DNA of 64,000 nucleotides from an uncultured Erythrobacter sp. GTDB lineage: Bacteria > Pseudomonadota > Alphaproteobacteria > Sphingomonadales > Sphingomonadaceae. Positions 38,900-47,861 of this stretch are shown here, one piece after another. Numbering within the stretch: the first letter of the stretch is position 1; every line of letters starts with the position of its first letter. The stretch lies in the NCBI GenBank assembly GCA_947495695.1, contig CANLZP010000001.1, positions 1,075,069 to 1,139,068 of the forward strand. The letters are read 5' to 3'. A program made the position numbers and the translations under genes. Below the pieces are notes generated by a model. It was given only the letters and a program-made list of their open reading frames with translations. It was not told the DNA's origin and did no database searches.

Positions 38900-40576
38900 A
38901 TGAACGCGCATCTTGAACACTCATCGCGCAGCAAACCGCGCAGCAGGGCAGGCCGCTGGCTGACGGCCTATCCGCGCGCTATTCCTATGGTAATTTTCCT
39001 CGCGATTGCGATCGTTACCGCGCTCAGTGTTTTTGCAATCGAAATGAGCGAAGATGATAGCGAGCAAGCGCAGATGCGCCAAACCGCACAAAGCATTGCT
39101 TCATCATTGGAAGGACGCGGCAACACCAGCTCTTCTTACCTGCGGGCAGGCGCGGCACTGTTCGCCACGGTTGATGATGTCAATTTACCACTGTTCCGGC
39201 GCTTTGTTCGGGAACTTAGGCTGGATACAGGCTATCGCGGTGCAGAGGGTATCGGGTGGGCCGAGGCGCTGACCCCGGGCGATGTTGCGGCATTTGAACA
39301 ACGGATTGGTGCCGATGTGCCGGATGGCATGGCTGTTCAGCATTCCGATGGAAGCAATCTGGATCGCATTGTGCCGGTCACATTTTTACTCCCAGGCACC
39401 GAGCGTAACCGCAGGGCGATGGGCTATGATATGTATGCCGAGCCGGTCCGGCGGGCCGCAATGGACGAGGCAGAGCGTTTGGTTCGGCCAACCGCCTCGG
39501 GCAGAATTGTTTTGGCGCAAGAAGGGCGTGGTGAAGCGCCGGGCTTTTTGATTTACATGCCCGTGTTTGAGGGCGGACCTACCTCACGGACATTGAAGGG
39601 CTTTGTCTACAGTCCGTTCAATGCGCAGACCTTTTTTGAGTCCGCCATCGAAGGGACCGCATCGCGCAACATGGGCCTGCGATTGTATGATGGCACGGTG
39701 GCCGATGAGACATTGCTGGCAAGCCACGCGCCAGCCCAGGCTCAGCCTTCGGGCAAGATGATTGAGCAAGAGGTCAACATCGCCAATCGTCCGCTGATCT
39801 TGGTGCTGGAATCAACCTATGCAGACAATCTTTCATCGCTTTCTATTGCAACGCTGATCTTTGGATTGGCAGTAGCTACCTTGCTGATGCTGATGGCCCG
39901 GATGTTAACCCAGCAGGCCGTCGAGGACGAGGCTTCGCTGGAATATCTTGAGCAGCAGAATTCGATACGCGATTCCCTGACGCGTGAATTAAATCACCGC
40001 GTCAAAAATACTCTGGCCAACGTTCTTTCAATCATGTCACTAACGCGGCGGCGAACCAACAATCTGGAAGAATTTGCCGAGGCCTTAGAGGCACGCATAC
40101 GAGCCATTTCGGCGACCCATGATTTGCTGACCCAATCGGAATGGGGCACCACTCAAATACGATCGATTGTCGAGGCAGAGGTCGGTCCATACCTGAAGAA
40201 TGCCGACTTAACGCTCAACCTTTCTGGCCCGCCGGTCGAGGTCACGCCCAATGATGCTCTGTCGCTGGGTCTTGCGATCCATGAATTGGCCACCAACGCG
40301 GCCAAATACGGCGCCCTTAGCGTCCCAGGCGGGCAGATCAATGTGGAATGGGAATTGGAGCGCGACGGGTTGGCGGTGCTGAAATGGCGCGAGACAAATG
40401 GCCCGCCCGTATCACCCTTGAAAAAACGTGGATTTGGCACCGAATTGATCGAGAAAATCGTCGCTCACGAGCTGAAACATCCCGTTGATCTTCGGTTTGA
40501 AGAGACCGGTGTTTGCTGCATTCTGAGGATCGCGGTGCGCCGGCAACAAGAATTCCAGATCCGCCAACAAGACTGA
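38900..40576 (+). CDS. CHASE-domain HWE-family sensor histidine kinase
   Basis: 558 residues from the ATG at 38900. One membrane helix near residues 30-50, a periplasmic CHASE domain (GAEGIGWAEAL, GYDMYAEPVRRAAM), a second helix near 315-335, then the HWE/HisKA_2 phosphoacceptor box LNHRVKNTLANVLSIMSL with His366, and an HATPase domain (ALSLGLAIHELATNAAKYGAL). HWE kinases such as PhyT/PhyK signal to PhyR. Location inside the GSR locus makes it the likely cognate PhyR kinase. Confidence 0.92.
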   Translation: MNAHLEHSSRSKPRSRAGRWLTAYPRAIPMVIFLAIAIVTALSVFAIEMSEDDSEQAQMRQTAQSIASSLEGRGNTSSSYLRAGAALFATVDDVNLPLFRRFVRELRLDTGYRGAEGIGWAEALTPGDVAAFEQRIGADVPDGMAVQHSDGSNLDRIVPVTFLLPGTERNRRAMGYDMYAEPVRRAAMDEAERLVRPTASGRIVLAQEGRGEAPGFLIYMPVFEGGPTSRTLKGFVYSPFNAQTFFESAIEGTASRNMGLRLYDGTVADETLLASHAPAQAQPSGKMIEQEVNIANRPLILVLESTYADNLSSLSIATLIFGLAVATLLMLMARMLTQQAVEDEASLEYLEQQNSIRDSLTRELNHRVKNTLANVLSIMSLTRRRTNNLEEFAEALEARIRAISATHDLLTQSEWGTTQIRSIVEAEVGPYLKNADLTLNLSGPPVEVTPNDALSLGLAIHELATNAAKYGALSVPGGQINVEWELERDGLAVLKWRETNGPPVSPLKKRGFGTELIEKIVAHELKHPVDLRFEETGVCCILRIAVRRQQEFQIRQQD

Positions 40577-40692
40577 TCAGGCATGACTGACGCGGGGCCA
40601 CACGATGAAGACCCGCATCGCTGCGGGCCTTACTTGGAGTCGTCTTTGCTGTATTTTGCTTGGCCGAGGAGTGGGCCGTGTTGGCCTAAAGT

Positions 40693-41490
40693 TTAGCCGT
40701 TGATGGGCGCGCTCGATCCAAAGAACAGCGCTTGGCTGATGGCAGTTCGGACTGTCTTTTCCTGGAACGGCTTGGTCACCAGATAGGTCGGTTCAGGGCG
40801 ATCGCCCGTCAGCAGTCGTTCGGGGTAGGCTGTGATAAAGATCACCGGAACACTGCCAATTGCCAGGATATCGTCCACCGCATCCAGGCCAGATGATCCA
40901 TCTGCCAGTTGAATATCAGCCAGTACCAGGCCTGGCGTCTTTTCCGCGACAACTTCCTGAGCTTGAGTGCGGGTTGCAGCCGTTCCGCAGATCTCATGAC
41001 CCAACGAAGTCACCAGATCTTCCAATTGCATGGAGATCAACGGTTCATCCTCAATGATCAAAACGCTGGTGGCCTTTTCACGATCGATCTCATCAACGGC
41101 TTCTTGCACCAGCGATTGGACGGCGTCTGGCGCCAATCCCATGATCTCTCCGGTTTGCTCCGCGCTGAAATCCTCCAGCGTGGTCAGCAACAAGGCCTGC
41201 CGGTTGAGCGGGGTAATTGCTCGCAACGTTTCCACAGCGGCGGCCTCGTGCTGCTCGGTCGCAGTATCTTCTGCGCCCACATCCAAAAATGCGCTCGACC
41301 ACACTTTGTTGAAGGCCCGGTACAGCGGCACCCGGCCGCCTTCGAGCGATTGCTTCAAAGCATCATCAGCCAGCGCAGCTTCCAATGTAGCGCGGACGAA
41401 AGCGTCGCCTGTCGATTGGGACCCGGTCAGCGCACGCGCATAGCGGCGCAGATATGGCAAATTGGTTGCGACTTGATCACCTAAAGACAT
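40693..41490 (-). CDS. phyR: Anti-anti-sigma response regulator PhyR
   Basis: 265 residues from the ATG at 41490. A sigma-like N-terminal domain (TNLPYLRRYARALTGSQSTGDAF) mimics EcfG and binds NepR. The C-terminal receiver has the phospho-Asp in LADIQLADGSSG and the Lys in LVTKPF. Phosphorylation frees EcfG from NepR. An EcfG-type promoter lies just upstream. The gap to the kinase gene (40577-40692) holds only a weak hairpin near 40611-40627 without a U tract. Confidence 0.95.
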   Translation of the reverse strand: MSLGDQVATNLPYLRRYARALTGSQSTGDAFVRATLEAALADDALKQSLEGGRVPLYRAFNKVWSSAFLDVGAEDTATEQHEAAAVETLRAITPLNRQALLLTTLEDFSAEQTGEIMGLAPDAVQSLVQEAVDEIDREKATSVLIIEDEPLISMQLEDLVTSLGHEICGTAATRTQAQEVVAEKTPGLVLADIQLADGSSGLDAVDDILAIGSVPVIFITAYPERLLTGDRPEPTYLVTKPFQEKTVRTAISQALFFGSSAPING

Positions 41491-41520
41491 ATTTTCCCTT
41501 CCCAAGTGGTGCGGCTGTTT

Positions 41521-41545
41521 AACGATCTGCCGCCCATTCGGTTCC
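41521..41545 (-). promoter_or_regulatory. EcfG-type promoter of phyR
   Basis: Minus strand GGAAC (41545-41541), 16 bases, CGTT (41524-41521): a full consensus match about 30 bases before the phyR ATG. It closes a positive feedback loop, since PhyR activates EcfG. Confidence 0.85.
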
Positions 41546-41716
41546 ATCGAATTGGCACCAAAGCATCAGGCATGGCAATCGGCATTGCTGTATCAAGAAT
41601 TTGGCCCAGCCATGCGCGCAAATTCGACCCAAAATCAAGGCCTTGAACGGATCAATATGCGTTGAAACAAATATTTGAATTTTTGCGGGAACCGCTTTTC
41701 GTCACGTGCATTCTGT

Positions 41717-41805
41717 AAATATCACCGCCGATACCCCCCCTCCCGTCCAAGCGGCAGGTGATGTAATCTTAAGGCCTTCGCTCTCCCAAGCGGAGGCCTT
41801 TTTTT
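41717..41805 (+). ncRNA. Putative trans-acting sRNA with C-rich loop next to phyR (GsrN-like organisation)
   Basis: Not overlapping any gene. Upstream, GGAAC (41688-41692), 16 bases, CATT resembles an EcfG promoter with one mismatch. The predicted RNA of about 85-90 bases begins with a hairpin: CACCGCCG (41723-41730) pairs with CGGC-A-GGTG (41752-41760), exposing a pyrimidine loop with CCCCCCCTCCCGTCC. A strong terminator follows (41771-41805). C-rich loops of this kind pair with Shine-Dalgarno regions in alphaproteobacterial sRNAs, and GsrN of Caulobacter is EcfG/SigT-dependent. Homology to gsrN is not shown. Confidence 0.6.
41771..41805 (+). terminator. Rho-independent terminator of the phyR-adjacent sRNA
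   Basis: AAGGCCTTCGCT (41771-41782) pairs with AGCGGAGGCCTT (41789-41800), loop CTCCCA, one wobble, followed by TTTTT. The T run is on the plus strand, yet both flanking genes are on the minus strand, so it must end a plus-strand transcript not encoding a protein. Confidence 0.88.
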
Positions 41806-41827
41806 CGCCGGTCTATGTCAGCGTCGG

Positions 41828-42979
41828 TCAAAGCTGCTTTTTGTAGATCGCATATTTGCGGTTGATCTTGCTGCCAATCGCATCGGCGATGGCAACCATT
41901 CCTTGATTATCGTCCAGAATCCAGCCGATCTCTGCCCGCTGAGAGTTAAAGTCAGCTATCGCATTTACGCGAATTTGCTCGATCATCATGAACGCCAACT
42001 GGCTTGCCAAACGCGAATTGTGCAATTCCTTCAGAACACCCATCAGCGGCACACGCATGCCAGAATCGACCGGTTTGCGCAGCCATCTCAGCATGTGGAG
42101 CCAGCCGAATGGCAGCAGCTTGCCATTGATCCGCTTCAACACATGATTGACGTCGGGCAACGTCATCATGAAGGCCACAGGACGCCCGTCCAGCTCAGCA
42201 ATGTAATTGAGCTGCGGGTGGATAACCGGCTTTAGCTTCTTGCCGGCGTAATCGATCTCTTCCGGTGTGAAGGGGATAAAACCCCAATTATCGGACCACG
42301 CATCATTCAAGATATGCAGCACGGTCGCAACGTCCTCGCTCCACCGTTTCTTGTCGATCTGGCGGATACGAATGCGGTCGTTGCGCTGGCCAGATTTGAC
42401 AATGCGTTGGACCAGAGGCGGAAATCCCGGCTGAATTTCGATGTCATAGGTTCGCAGCGATTTTTCATGGGTGTAGCCAGCACCTTCGATCCAGGCCTGA
42501 TAATGCGCGGGATCATGACCCATCATGATCATTGGCGAATGGTCATGGCCTTTCACCAGCAATCCTGGTTCTTCCCAGATGGACATGGATATAGGGCCCA
42601 ACACCCTGGTCATGCCCTGATCGCGCAGCCAATCTTCTGCTCGTGCCAGCAATGCCTGCCCAACGCGCTCGTCACGCGCATCGAAATAGCCAAAATTCCC
42701 GGTCCCGGGACCAAAACCCTGCTCGGGTGACATCTCGAGACCCAACCTGTCGATATGGGCCGAGATCCGACCCACTGGCTGGCCGTTGTCATAGGCGATG
42801 AACAGTTGCACATCGGCATGGCCAAAGAAGGGGTTCTTGTCAGGGTTGATCAGCTCCAGCAGCTCGCTGCGCAATTGCGGAACGGCGTGCGGGACGGTGG
42901 CGGCAAATTCACGGCCCAGATCGACAAAGGCAGCGCGGCCAGTCTTGTCGGAAACCGGCTTGATCACTATTTCAGACAT
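41828..42979 (-). CDS. GNAT-like protein, YghO-type, unknown substrate
   Basis: 383 residues. Two acetyltransferase-like segments: an N-terminal part with GQPVGRISAHID and GYFDARDERVGQALLARAEDWLRDQG, and a C-terminal part with LDGRPVAFMMTLPD. It matches a family often labelled N-acetyltransferase or, wrongly, dATP pyrophosphohydrolase. The reaction is unknown. It is divergent from a desaturase gene, which may hint at lipid metabolism. Confidence 0.7.
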   Translation of the reverse strand: MSEIVIKPVSDKTGRAAFVDLGREFAATVPHAVPQLRSELLELINPDKNPFFGHADVQLFIAYDNGQPVGRISAHIDRLGLEMSPEQGFGPGTGNFGYFDARDERVGQALLARAEDWLRDQGMTRVLGPISMSIWEEPGLLVKGHDHSPMIMMGHDPAHYQAWIEGAGYTHEKSLRTYDIEIQPGFPPLVQRIVKSGQRNDRIRIRQIDKKRWSEDVATVLHILNDAWSDNWGFIPFTPEEIDYAGKKLKPVIHPQLNYIAELDGRPVAFMMTLPDVNHVLKRINGKLLPFGWLHMLRWLRKPVDSGMRVPLMGVLKELHNSRLASQLAFMMIEQIRVNAIADFNSQRAEIGWILDDNQGMVAIADAIGSKINRKYAIYKKQL

Positions 42980-43135
42980 AGTCTTGGCGTGTCCTGTTCA
43001 TGCCAGATTAGCCCTGTCTGTGGTGAAGGGCTGTTGTCAAGCGAGCCAATCGATCACTCTGGCCAATATCCAGCGATTGTCCCCAAGAGCCATTGTGCTG
43101 TATGGCAGGCCTCAGCGACCAGAAATGAAAGACCC

Positions 43136-44227
43136 ATGCAAGACAGTTTGAACCCAACAGCTTCTGCGCCCCAGGCGCCCCTTCAAAGGGCGACGCGTGC
43201 GCAATTTGCCAAGGAAGATGACAAGGAAATGCTGCGCGCCGTGCGTGATATTACCAAGGATTTGGGCACGGCCAGTCCGGCCATTTACTGGACCGATACG
43301 CTGATCTCGGCCGCAGTCGGCTATGCTGCCATGGCAGGTGCGATCCTGACCCAGAGTACCGGTGTTGCGGTTTTGTTGGGTCTGATTGCGGCGCTGGCAT
43401 TGTACCGCGCGCTGATGTTCATTCACGAATTGACGCATATCCGCCGCGATGCTCTGCCCGGCTATCGCATGGGTTGGAACCTGTTGGTGGGCATCCCAAT
43501 GCTGACCCCCAGTTTTATGTATGAAGGCGTGCATGTGATCCATCACAAGCGCACCCAATATGGCACGATTGAAGACCCGGAATATCTCCCGCTGGCTTTA
43601 ATGAAGCCGTGGAGCCTGCCCGCTTTCGTGTTGATTGCGATGCTGGCTCCTTTTGCCTTCTTGCTAAGAAGCGCTGTTCTGGTGCCGCTGGGCGCGATTA
43701 TCCCGCCGATCCGAAAATTGGTGTGGGAGCGTTTCTCCTCACTATCGATCAATCCCGATTTTCGGCGCCGCCCGCCAGAAGGTGATCTGAAATCGCGGGT
43801 CATCTGGTTGGAGGCAATCGCTTCCATTTGGGCGATCGCCTTGTTGGCGAGCACGCAGTTTGTGGGCTGGCGGCCATTGCTGATTGCCTTGTCGATCCTG
43901 TCACTGACGGCTGTGCTCAACCAATTGCGCACATTGGTGGCGCATTTGTGGGAGAACGAGGGCGAGCCGATGACAGTGACGGCGCAGTTTCTGGACTCGG
44001 TCAATGTCCCGCCGCCCGGCCCGATTGCGGAAATCTGGGCGCCGGTGGGGCTGCGCTATCACGCTTTGCACCATCTGATGCCTTCGATCCCTTACCACGC
44101 TCTGCCCGAAGCGCATCGACGCTTGGCAACCCAGCTGGGCCAAGGGTCAACCTATGATGGGGCCAATCACACAGGCATGTTTGAATTGGTGGTGCGTATT
44201 GCGCGCAGCACGATGGTGCGCCGCTAA
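43136..44227 (+). CDS. Membrane fatty acid desaturase
   Basis: 363 residues from the ATG at 43136 (MQDSLNPTASAP); the upstream open frame is antisense to the GNAT-like gene. The di-iron histidine boxes are visible: HELTH, HVIHHKRTQ and RYHALHHLMPSIPYH, with four membrane helices between. It introduces a double bond into lipid acyl chains or hydroxylates a related substrate. Confidence 0.88.
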   Translation: MQDSLNPTASAPQAPLQRATRAQFAKEDDKEMLRAVRDITKDLGTASPAIYWTDTLISAAVGYAAMAGAILTQSTGVAVLLGLIAALALYRALMFIHELTHIRRDALPGYRMGWNLLVGIPMLTPSFMYEGVHVIHHKRTQYGTIEDPEYLPLALMKPWSLPAFVLIAMLAPFAFLLRSAVLVPLGAIIPPIRKLVWERFSSLSINPDFRRRPPEGDLKSRVIWLEAIASIWAIALLASTQFVGWRPLLIALSILSLTAVLNQLRTLVAHLWENEGEPMTVTAQFLDSVNVPPPGPIAEIWAPVGLRYHALHHLMPSIPYHALPEAHRRLATQLGQGSTYDGANHTGMFELVVRIARSTMVRR

Positions 44228-44248
44228 TCCGCCATGGGGCCGCATGGC

Positions 44249-44773
44249 TTAATCCAGAAAGCAGATCATCGCGCAGCGCCGGTTCATTGGCAGGCCATTG
44301 TCGGCCTCTAGCGCAAGTTCAGCGGCAAGCCGTGGATGGGCGTCCAGAGCGGTGATCTCCTCAAAACCCAGCCGCGCATAAAACGGGGCATTCCATGGCA
44401 CATCGCGGAAGGTTGTCAGCGTTACCGCGCTGAACCCGGCGTTGCGGGCATCGATCATGCTGGCGCGGATCAATCCTGCGCCAATTCCGCGCTGTTGAAA
44501 TTCGGGTGCAACATCCATCTCCCAAATGTGCAGATCGCGCTGAAAAGGCTGGCTGACCAGAAATCCGGCCATGGCATCGCCCACATGGGCGACCAGACAA
44601 TGGCCCTTGCGAATATAGCTTTGCAAGCGTTCGACGGGCAGGCCGGGTTGGCCCGCCAGACCATCCAATCCGTCTATCGCGAGGAAGGATTGGCTCGCCG
44701 CCAGTTCAATCGCTTGCATGGGTTGGGCATCAGCGGGATGGGCCAGCCGCAACGACCAATTGTTGCTGGTCAT
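44249..44773 (-). CDS. GNAT-family N-acetyltransferase
   Basis: 174 residues from the ATG at 44773 (MTSNNWSLRLAHP). Acetyl-CoA motif: DVAPEFQQRGIGAGLIRASMIDARNAG (about residues 88-114), and FYARLGFEEI near the C-terminus. The ATG overlaps the lptG stop by four bases, so it is expressed with the LPS transporter genes. The substrate is unknown. Confidence 0.87.
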   Translation of the reverse strand: MTSNNWSLRLAHPADAQPMQAIELAASQSFLAIDGLDGLAGQPGLPVERLQSYIRKGHCLVAHVGDAMAGFLVSQPFQRDLHIWEMDVAPEFQQRGIGAGLIRASMIDARNAGFSAVTLTTFRDVPWNAPFYARLGFEEITALDAHPRLAAELALEADNGLPMNRRCAMICFLD

Positions 44774-45867
44774 TCTTCGGTTTTCACCAGAACGGTCTCG
44801 CCCACCAGCAAGAACAGCAGAAACGGTGCCCATGCGGCAAGGAAGGGTGGATAGCCGCCAAAACTACCCATCGCCAAAGCGGCATTATCGATCACGAAAT
44901 AAGCAAAGCCCAATCCCATCCCGATGATAGCGCGCAAGAACAATTGACCGGATCGGGCCAGGCCAAAGGCGGCCACCGCACCCAGCAACGGCATCAGAAA
45001 GGCCGACAAGGGCCCCGACACTTTGTGCCACCATTTCGCGCGCATTTCTGCGGTGCGCCTGCCGGCGGCCTTATAATCCTGAATCGAGCCGTACAGCTCG
45101 AAGAATGACTGCGTGTCAGGATCAACCGAATCCAGATCAATCTGCTGGGGAGACAAGGCTTCGCCAACGATCAGGCTTTCAACCAGCGTGCTTTGCGCTG
45201 CGTTCACATCGAACACAGTGGCATTTTCCAACTGCCAACCCGGCGCTGCATAGGTGGCCTTGGCAGCGCGCACCTGACTGACCAGACGGCCAGCAGCGTT
45301 GCGGTTGAACCATGTCACATCGCGCATCTCTATCTGGTCGCCCGATCCGGTCAGATTGGCGGCCTGCATGATGTTCATGCCATCGGTGACATAGATATTG
45401 GCTCGCAGCCCGGATTCCTGCGGAATGGGGCCAAAATCACTGGCTTCCCATGCCTTCAGCGTAGCGGTGGCGCGGGTCACAACCCGTTCGTTAAAGCCAA
45501 AGCTGACCACGGACACCAATGCAGCGGTCAGCAGTAAGGGAGCCAGCACCTGATGAGCGGACAGGCCCGCGGCCTTCATCGACACCACTTCGCTGTTCTG
45601 GTTCAGCGTCACCAATGTGATGATGGTTGCCAGCAGCACCGAATAGGGCATGAAGCGGGCAATCAATTGCGGAATTCGCAGACCGGCATATTCCAATATC
45701 TCTGCCTGACCATTGCCAGGTGCAGCCAGGATCTCGCCCGTGGTCGAAAGCAGGTCCAGCATCATCAGCACCAGCACCAGCATCACCAGCACCGCAAAGA
45801 TGCGGACCACAAACATCTTGGCCAGATAAAGCGTCAAAGTGCGCGAAGGGAAAAAGTCCAGCTGCAT
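44770..45867 (-). CDS. lptG: LPS export ABC transporter permease LptG
   Basis: 365 residues, YjgP/YjgQ family: three N-terminal helices, a periplasmic jellyroll-like domain in the middle, and three C-terminal helices (FLMPLLGAVAAFGLARSG; GFAYFVIDNAALAMG). With LptF and LptB it extracts LPS from the inner membrane. It starts six bases after the lptF stop. Confidence 0.92.
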   Translation of the reverse strand: MQLDFFPSRTLTLYLAKMFVVRIFAVLVMLVLVLMMLDLLSTTGEILAAPGNGQAEILEYAGLRIPQLIARFMPYSVLLATIITLVTLNQNSEVVSMKAAGLSAHQVLAPLLLTAALVSVVSFGFNERVVTRATATLKAWEASDFGPIPQESGLRANIYVTDGMNIMQAANLTGSGDQIEMRDVTWFNRNAAGRLVSQVRAAKATYAAPGWQLENATVFDVNAAQSTLVESLIVGEALSPQQIDLDSVDPDTQSFFELYGSIQDYKAAGRRTAEMRAKWWHKVSGPLSAFLMPLLGAVAAFGLARSGQLFLRAIIGMGLGFAYFVIDNAALAMGSFGGYPPFLAAWAPFLLFLLVGETVLVKTEE

Positions 45868-45873
45868 GATTGC

Positions 45874-47145
45874 CTATTCCGCAGGGGCGGTATGGCCCGC
45901 CTGCGCTTGCGTGACCTGCCTTGGCCGTTTGCGCGTGAACAATTTGCGTAGCCGTTTGCCCAGCTTTGCAAAACCGGTTTCCAGCGCGCCAATCGCTTGC
46001 CCACCCGGAACAAAGGCGACGCGGTAATACATCCACAGAATCAAGGCTGCGAAAAGGAAGAACGGCCCCCACAGGGCAATGATGGGATCGACAATTCCCA
46101 GCGCGGCCACGTCCTCTCCATACTGATTTATCTTATGATAGCTGACCACCATGATGATGGAAACGAACACCCCCAGCGCGCTGGTCGATCTCTTGGGCGG
46201 TATGGCCAATGCCACTGCCAGCATGGGTAGCAATAACATCATCACTACCTCCACCATGCGAAAGTTAAAGCTGGCCTGACTGGCATCGCGCTTGGCCTCG
46301 GGCTCGTTATCGCTCCACCCGATGCTCAGCAATTCGGGCAAGATATATTCGCGTTCGGCGTCTCCGCGCGCCCTGAATTGGTCGATTGCGGGCAGATCTA
46401 TCGGTAAGTCATGCCGGGTAAAGCTCAGCACGCGGGGCGTGGTGGTGCCATTGTCCTGTACGATGGTGCCATCAACCAGCCGGAAGATGATGGTGTCGGG
46501 ATCATCATTGGTGGCCAGAAAGCCGCCTTCGCGGGCAGAGATGGACAGCACTTCGCCTTTGGAATTGGCGACACGGGCGAATACCCCGATCAGCCGCCGA
46601 CCTTCATCCTCGCTCTGCTCAACGCGGATCGCCATCCGATCCTTCAGCGTGGTAAATTCGCCTACCTTGATCGATGCGCCCAATGCGCCAGAGCGCAATT
46701 CATACTCCATCTGCTCGTAATAATAGCGGCTCAGCGGCTGAACATAGAAGACCAGCGCGACATTCACCGCTAGCAATACCAAAGTGATTGCATAGGGCAC
46801 GCGCAACAATCGGGTGTAGGACAATCCCACCGCGCGCATCACGTCCAATTCGCTGGAGGTGGCCAATTTACGGAACGCCAGAAGGATGCCCAGCAACAGG
46901 CCGAGCGGGATCGCCAGGCTAGCGTATTCAGGCACCAAAGCGCCCAGCATCTTGAATACGATCGCGATCGGGCCGCCTTCAACCGCGACAAAATCAAACA
47001 ATCGCAACATTTTGTCGAGCGTCAGCAAGGAAGCCGCCAACGCGAACACGCCGAGCATGGGGAAAATCACCAGCCGGAAAATGTAACGGTCAATGCTCGG
47101 AAGGAATTTGAACACGAGGGATACGCTACCTGATTGCTTAACCAT
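45874..47145 (-). CDS. lptF: LPS export ABC transporter permease LptF
   Basis: About 423 residues from the ATG at 47145 (MVKQSGSVSLVFKF); an ATG at 47160 adds five residues. YjgP/YjgQ fold with N-terminal helices (LVIFPMLGVFALAASLLTLDKML), the coupling-helix region EYASLAIPLGLLLGILLAFRKLATSSELDVMRAVG (about residues 72-106), a periplasmic domain, and C-terminal helices. It is the upstream partner of lptG. Confidence 0.92.
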   Translation of the reverse strand: MVKQSGSVSLVFKFLPSIDRYIFRLVIFPMLGVFALAASLLTLDKMLRLFDFVAVEGGPIAIVFKMLGALVPEYASLAIPLGLLLGILLAFRKLATSSELDVMRAVGLSYTRLLRVPYAITLVLLAVNVALVFYVQPLSRYYYEQMEYELRSGALGASIKVGEFTTLKDRMAIRVEQSEDEGRRLIGVFARVANSKGEVLSISAREGGFLATNDDPDTIIFRLVDGTIVQDNGTTTPRVLSFTRHDLPIDLPAIDQFRARGDAEREYILPELLSIGWSDNEPEAKRDASQASFNFRMVEVVMMLLLPMLAVALAIPPKRSTSALGVFVSIIMVVSYHKINQYGEDVAALGIVDPIIALWGPFFLFAALILWMYYRVAFVPGGQAIGALETGFAKLGKRLRKLFTRKRPRQVTQAQAGHTAPAE

Positions 47146-47252
47146 GACCCCTAGCGGCATTTTTGCGCGCGGTCATGCCTTCAGCAAAAAATTCGGTCAG
47201 GTGGTAGGAAACTGTTGCAGATCGACTGCCTGCGCAGGCTGGAAGGCAAGCG

Positions 47253-47693
47253 TTAGGCTTTTTCCAAAGTGCACTGGAGCGGGTGTTGGTTTTCGCGAGC
47301 GAAGTCCATCACCTGGTTCACCTTGGTCTCGGCCACTTCATAAGGGAAGATGCCGCACACACCCACGCCGCGCTGGTGCACATGCAGCATCACGCGTGTG
47401 GCCTGTTCCATGTCCATCGAGAAGAAACGCTTCAGGATGATGACCACAAACTCCATCGGAGTGTAATCATCATTCAGCATCAACACTTTGTACTGGCTGG
47501 GCTTTTTGGGGCGTGCCTTGGTTTTGGTTGCGACGCCGACTTCATTGTCGGAATCCGCATCGTCATCCTGATCATCGGCCGCGCGCGTGGCTGCAAGACT
47601 ATCCAGCACTCCGACTAACGGCGTGTGCGAGCCTACCTGTCGCGGGCATTCTTGGGGGCTGAGGCCCGGAATTTGCGTGTCAGTGATCAACAT
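47253..47693 (-). CDS. clpS: ATP-dependent Clp protease adaptor ClpS
   Basis: About 146 residues. The ClpS core is [24 protein letters not shown] ... [28 protein letters not shown] (residues about 70-140), which binds N-degron substrates and hands them to ClpA. The N-terminal 55 residues are an acidic, presumably flexible extension, longer than in most ClpS. I prefer the ATG at 47693 over a TTG at 47705. clpA is not adjacent. Confidence 0.93.
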   Translation of the reverse strand: MLITDTQIPGLSPQECPRQVGSHTPLVGVLDSLAATRAADDQDDDADSDNEVGVATKTKARPKKPSQYKVLMLNDDYTPMEFVVIILKRFFSMDMEQATRVMLHVHQRGVGVCGIFPYEVAETKVNQVMDFARENQHPLQCTLEKA

Positions 47694-47762
47694 GTCGCTT
47701 TGCAATATCGTGATAGCTTACATAATCGCAAGATGGAGATGGAGAGTTAACGCCAAAACGAA

Positions 47763-47808
47763 AAAATTCACCTGTGAATTTTCGGCCCCATTGTGCGTAA
47801 TGCGCACA
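47763..47808. repeat. Two palindromes upstream of clpS
   Basis: AAAATTCACCTGTGAATTTT (47763-47782) is an inverted repeat with 9-base perfect arms and a 2-base centre. Ten bases further, TGTGCG-TAATG-CGCACA (47792-47808) has 6-base perfect arms. They lie 70-115 bases before the clpS ATG and beyond the phasin terminator. Operator sites are more likely than terminators, given the tiny loops. Confidence 0.5.
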
Positions 47809-47861
47809 TAATTTCGTGATTTTTCCATTCGGATCATGATCAGGCCGTTTAACCGGCAATG

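Noticed and set aside
40611..40627. Hairpin between the histidine kinase and phyR
   Set aside because: The stem is only about six pairs of CCCGCA/TGCGGG and no T run follows, so it is not a convincing terminator.
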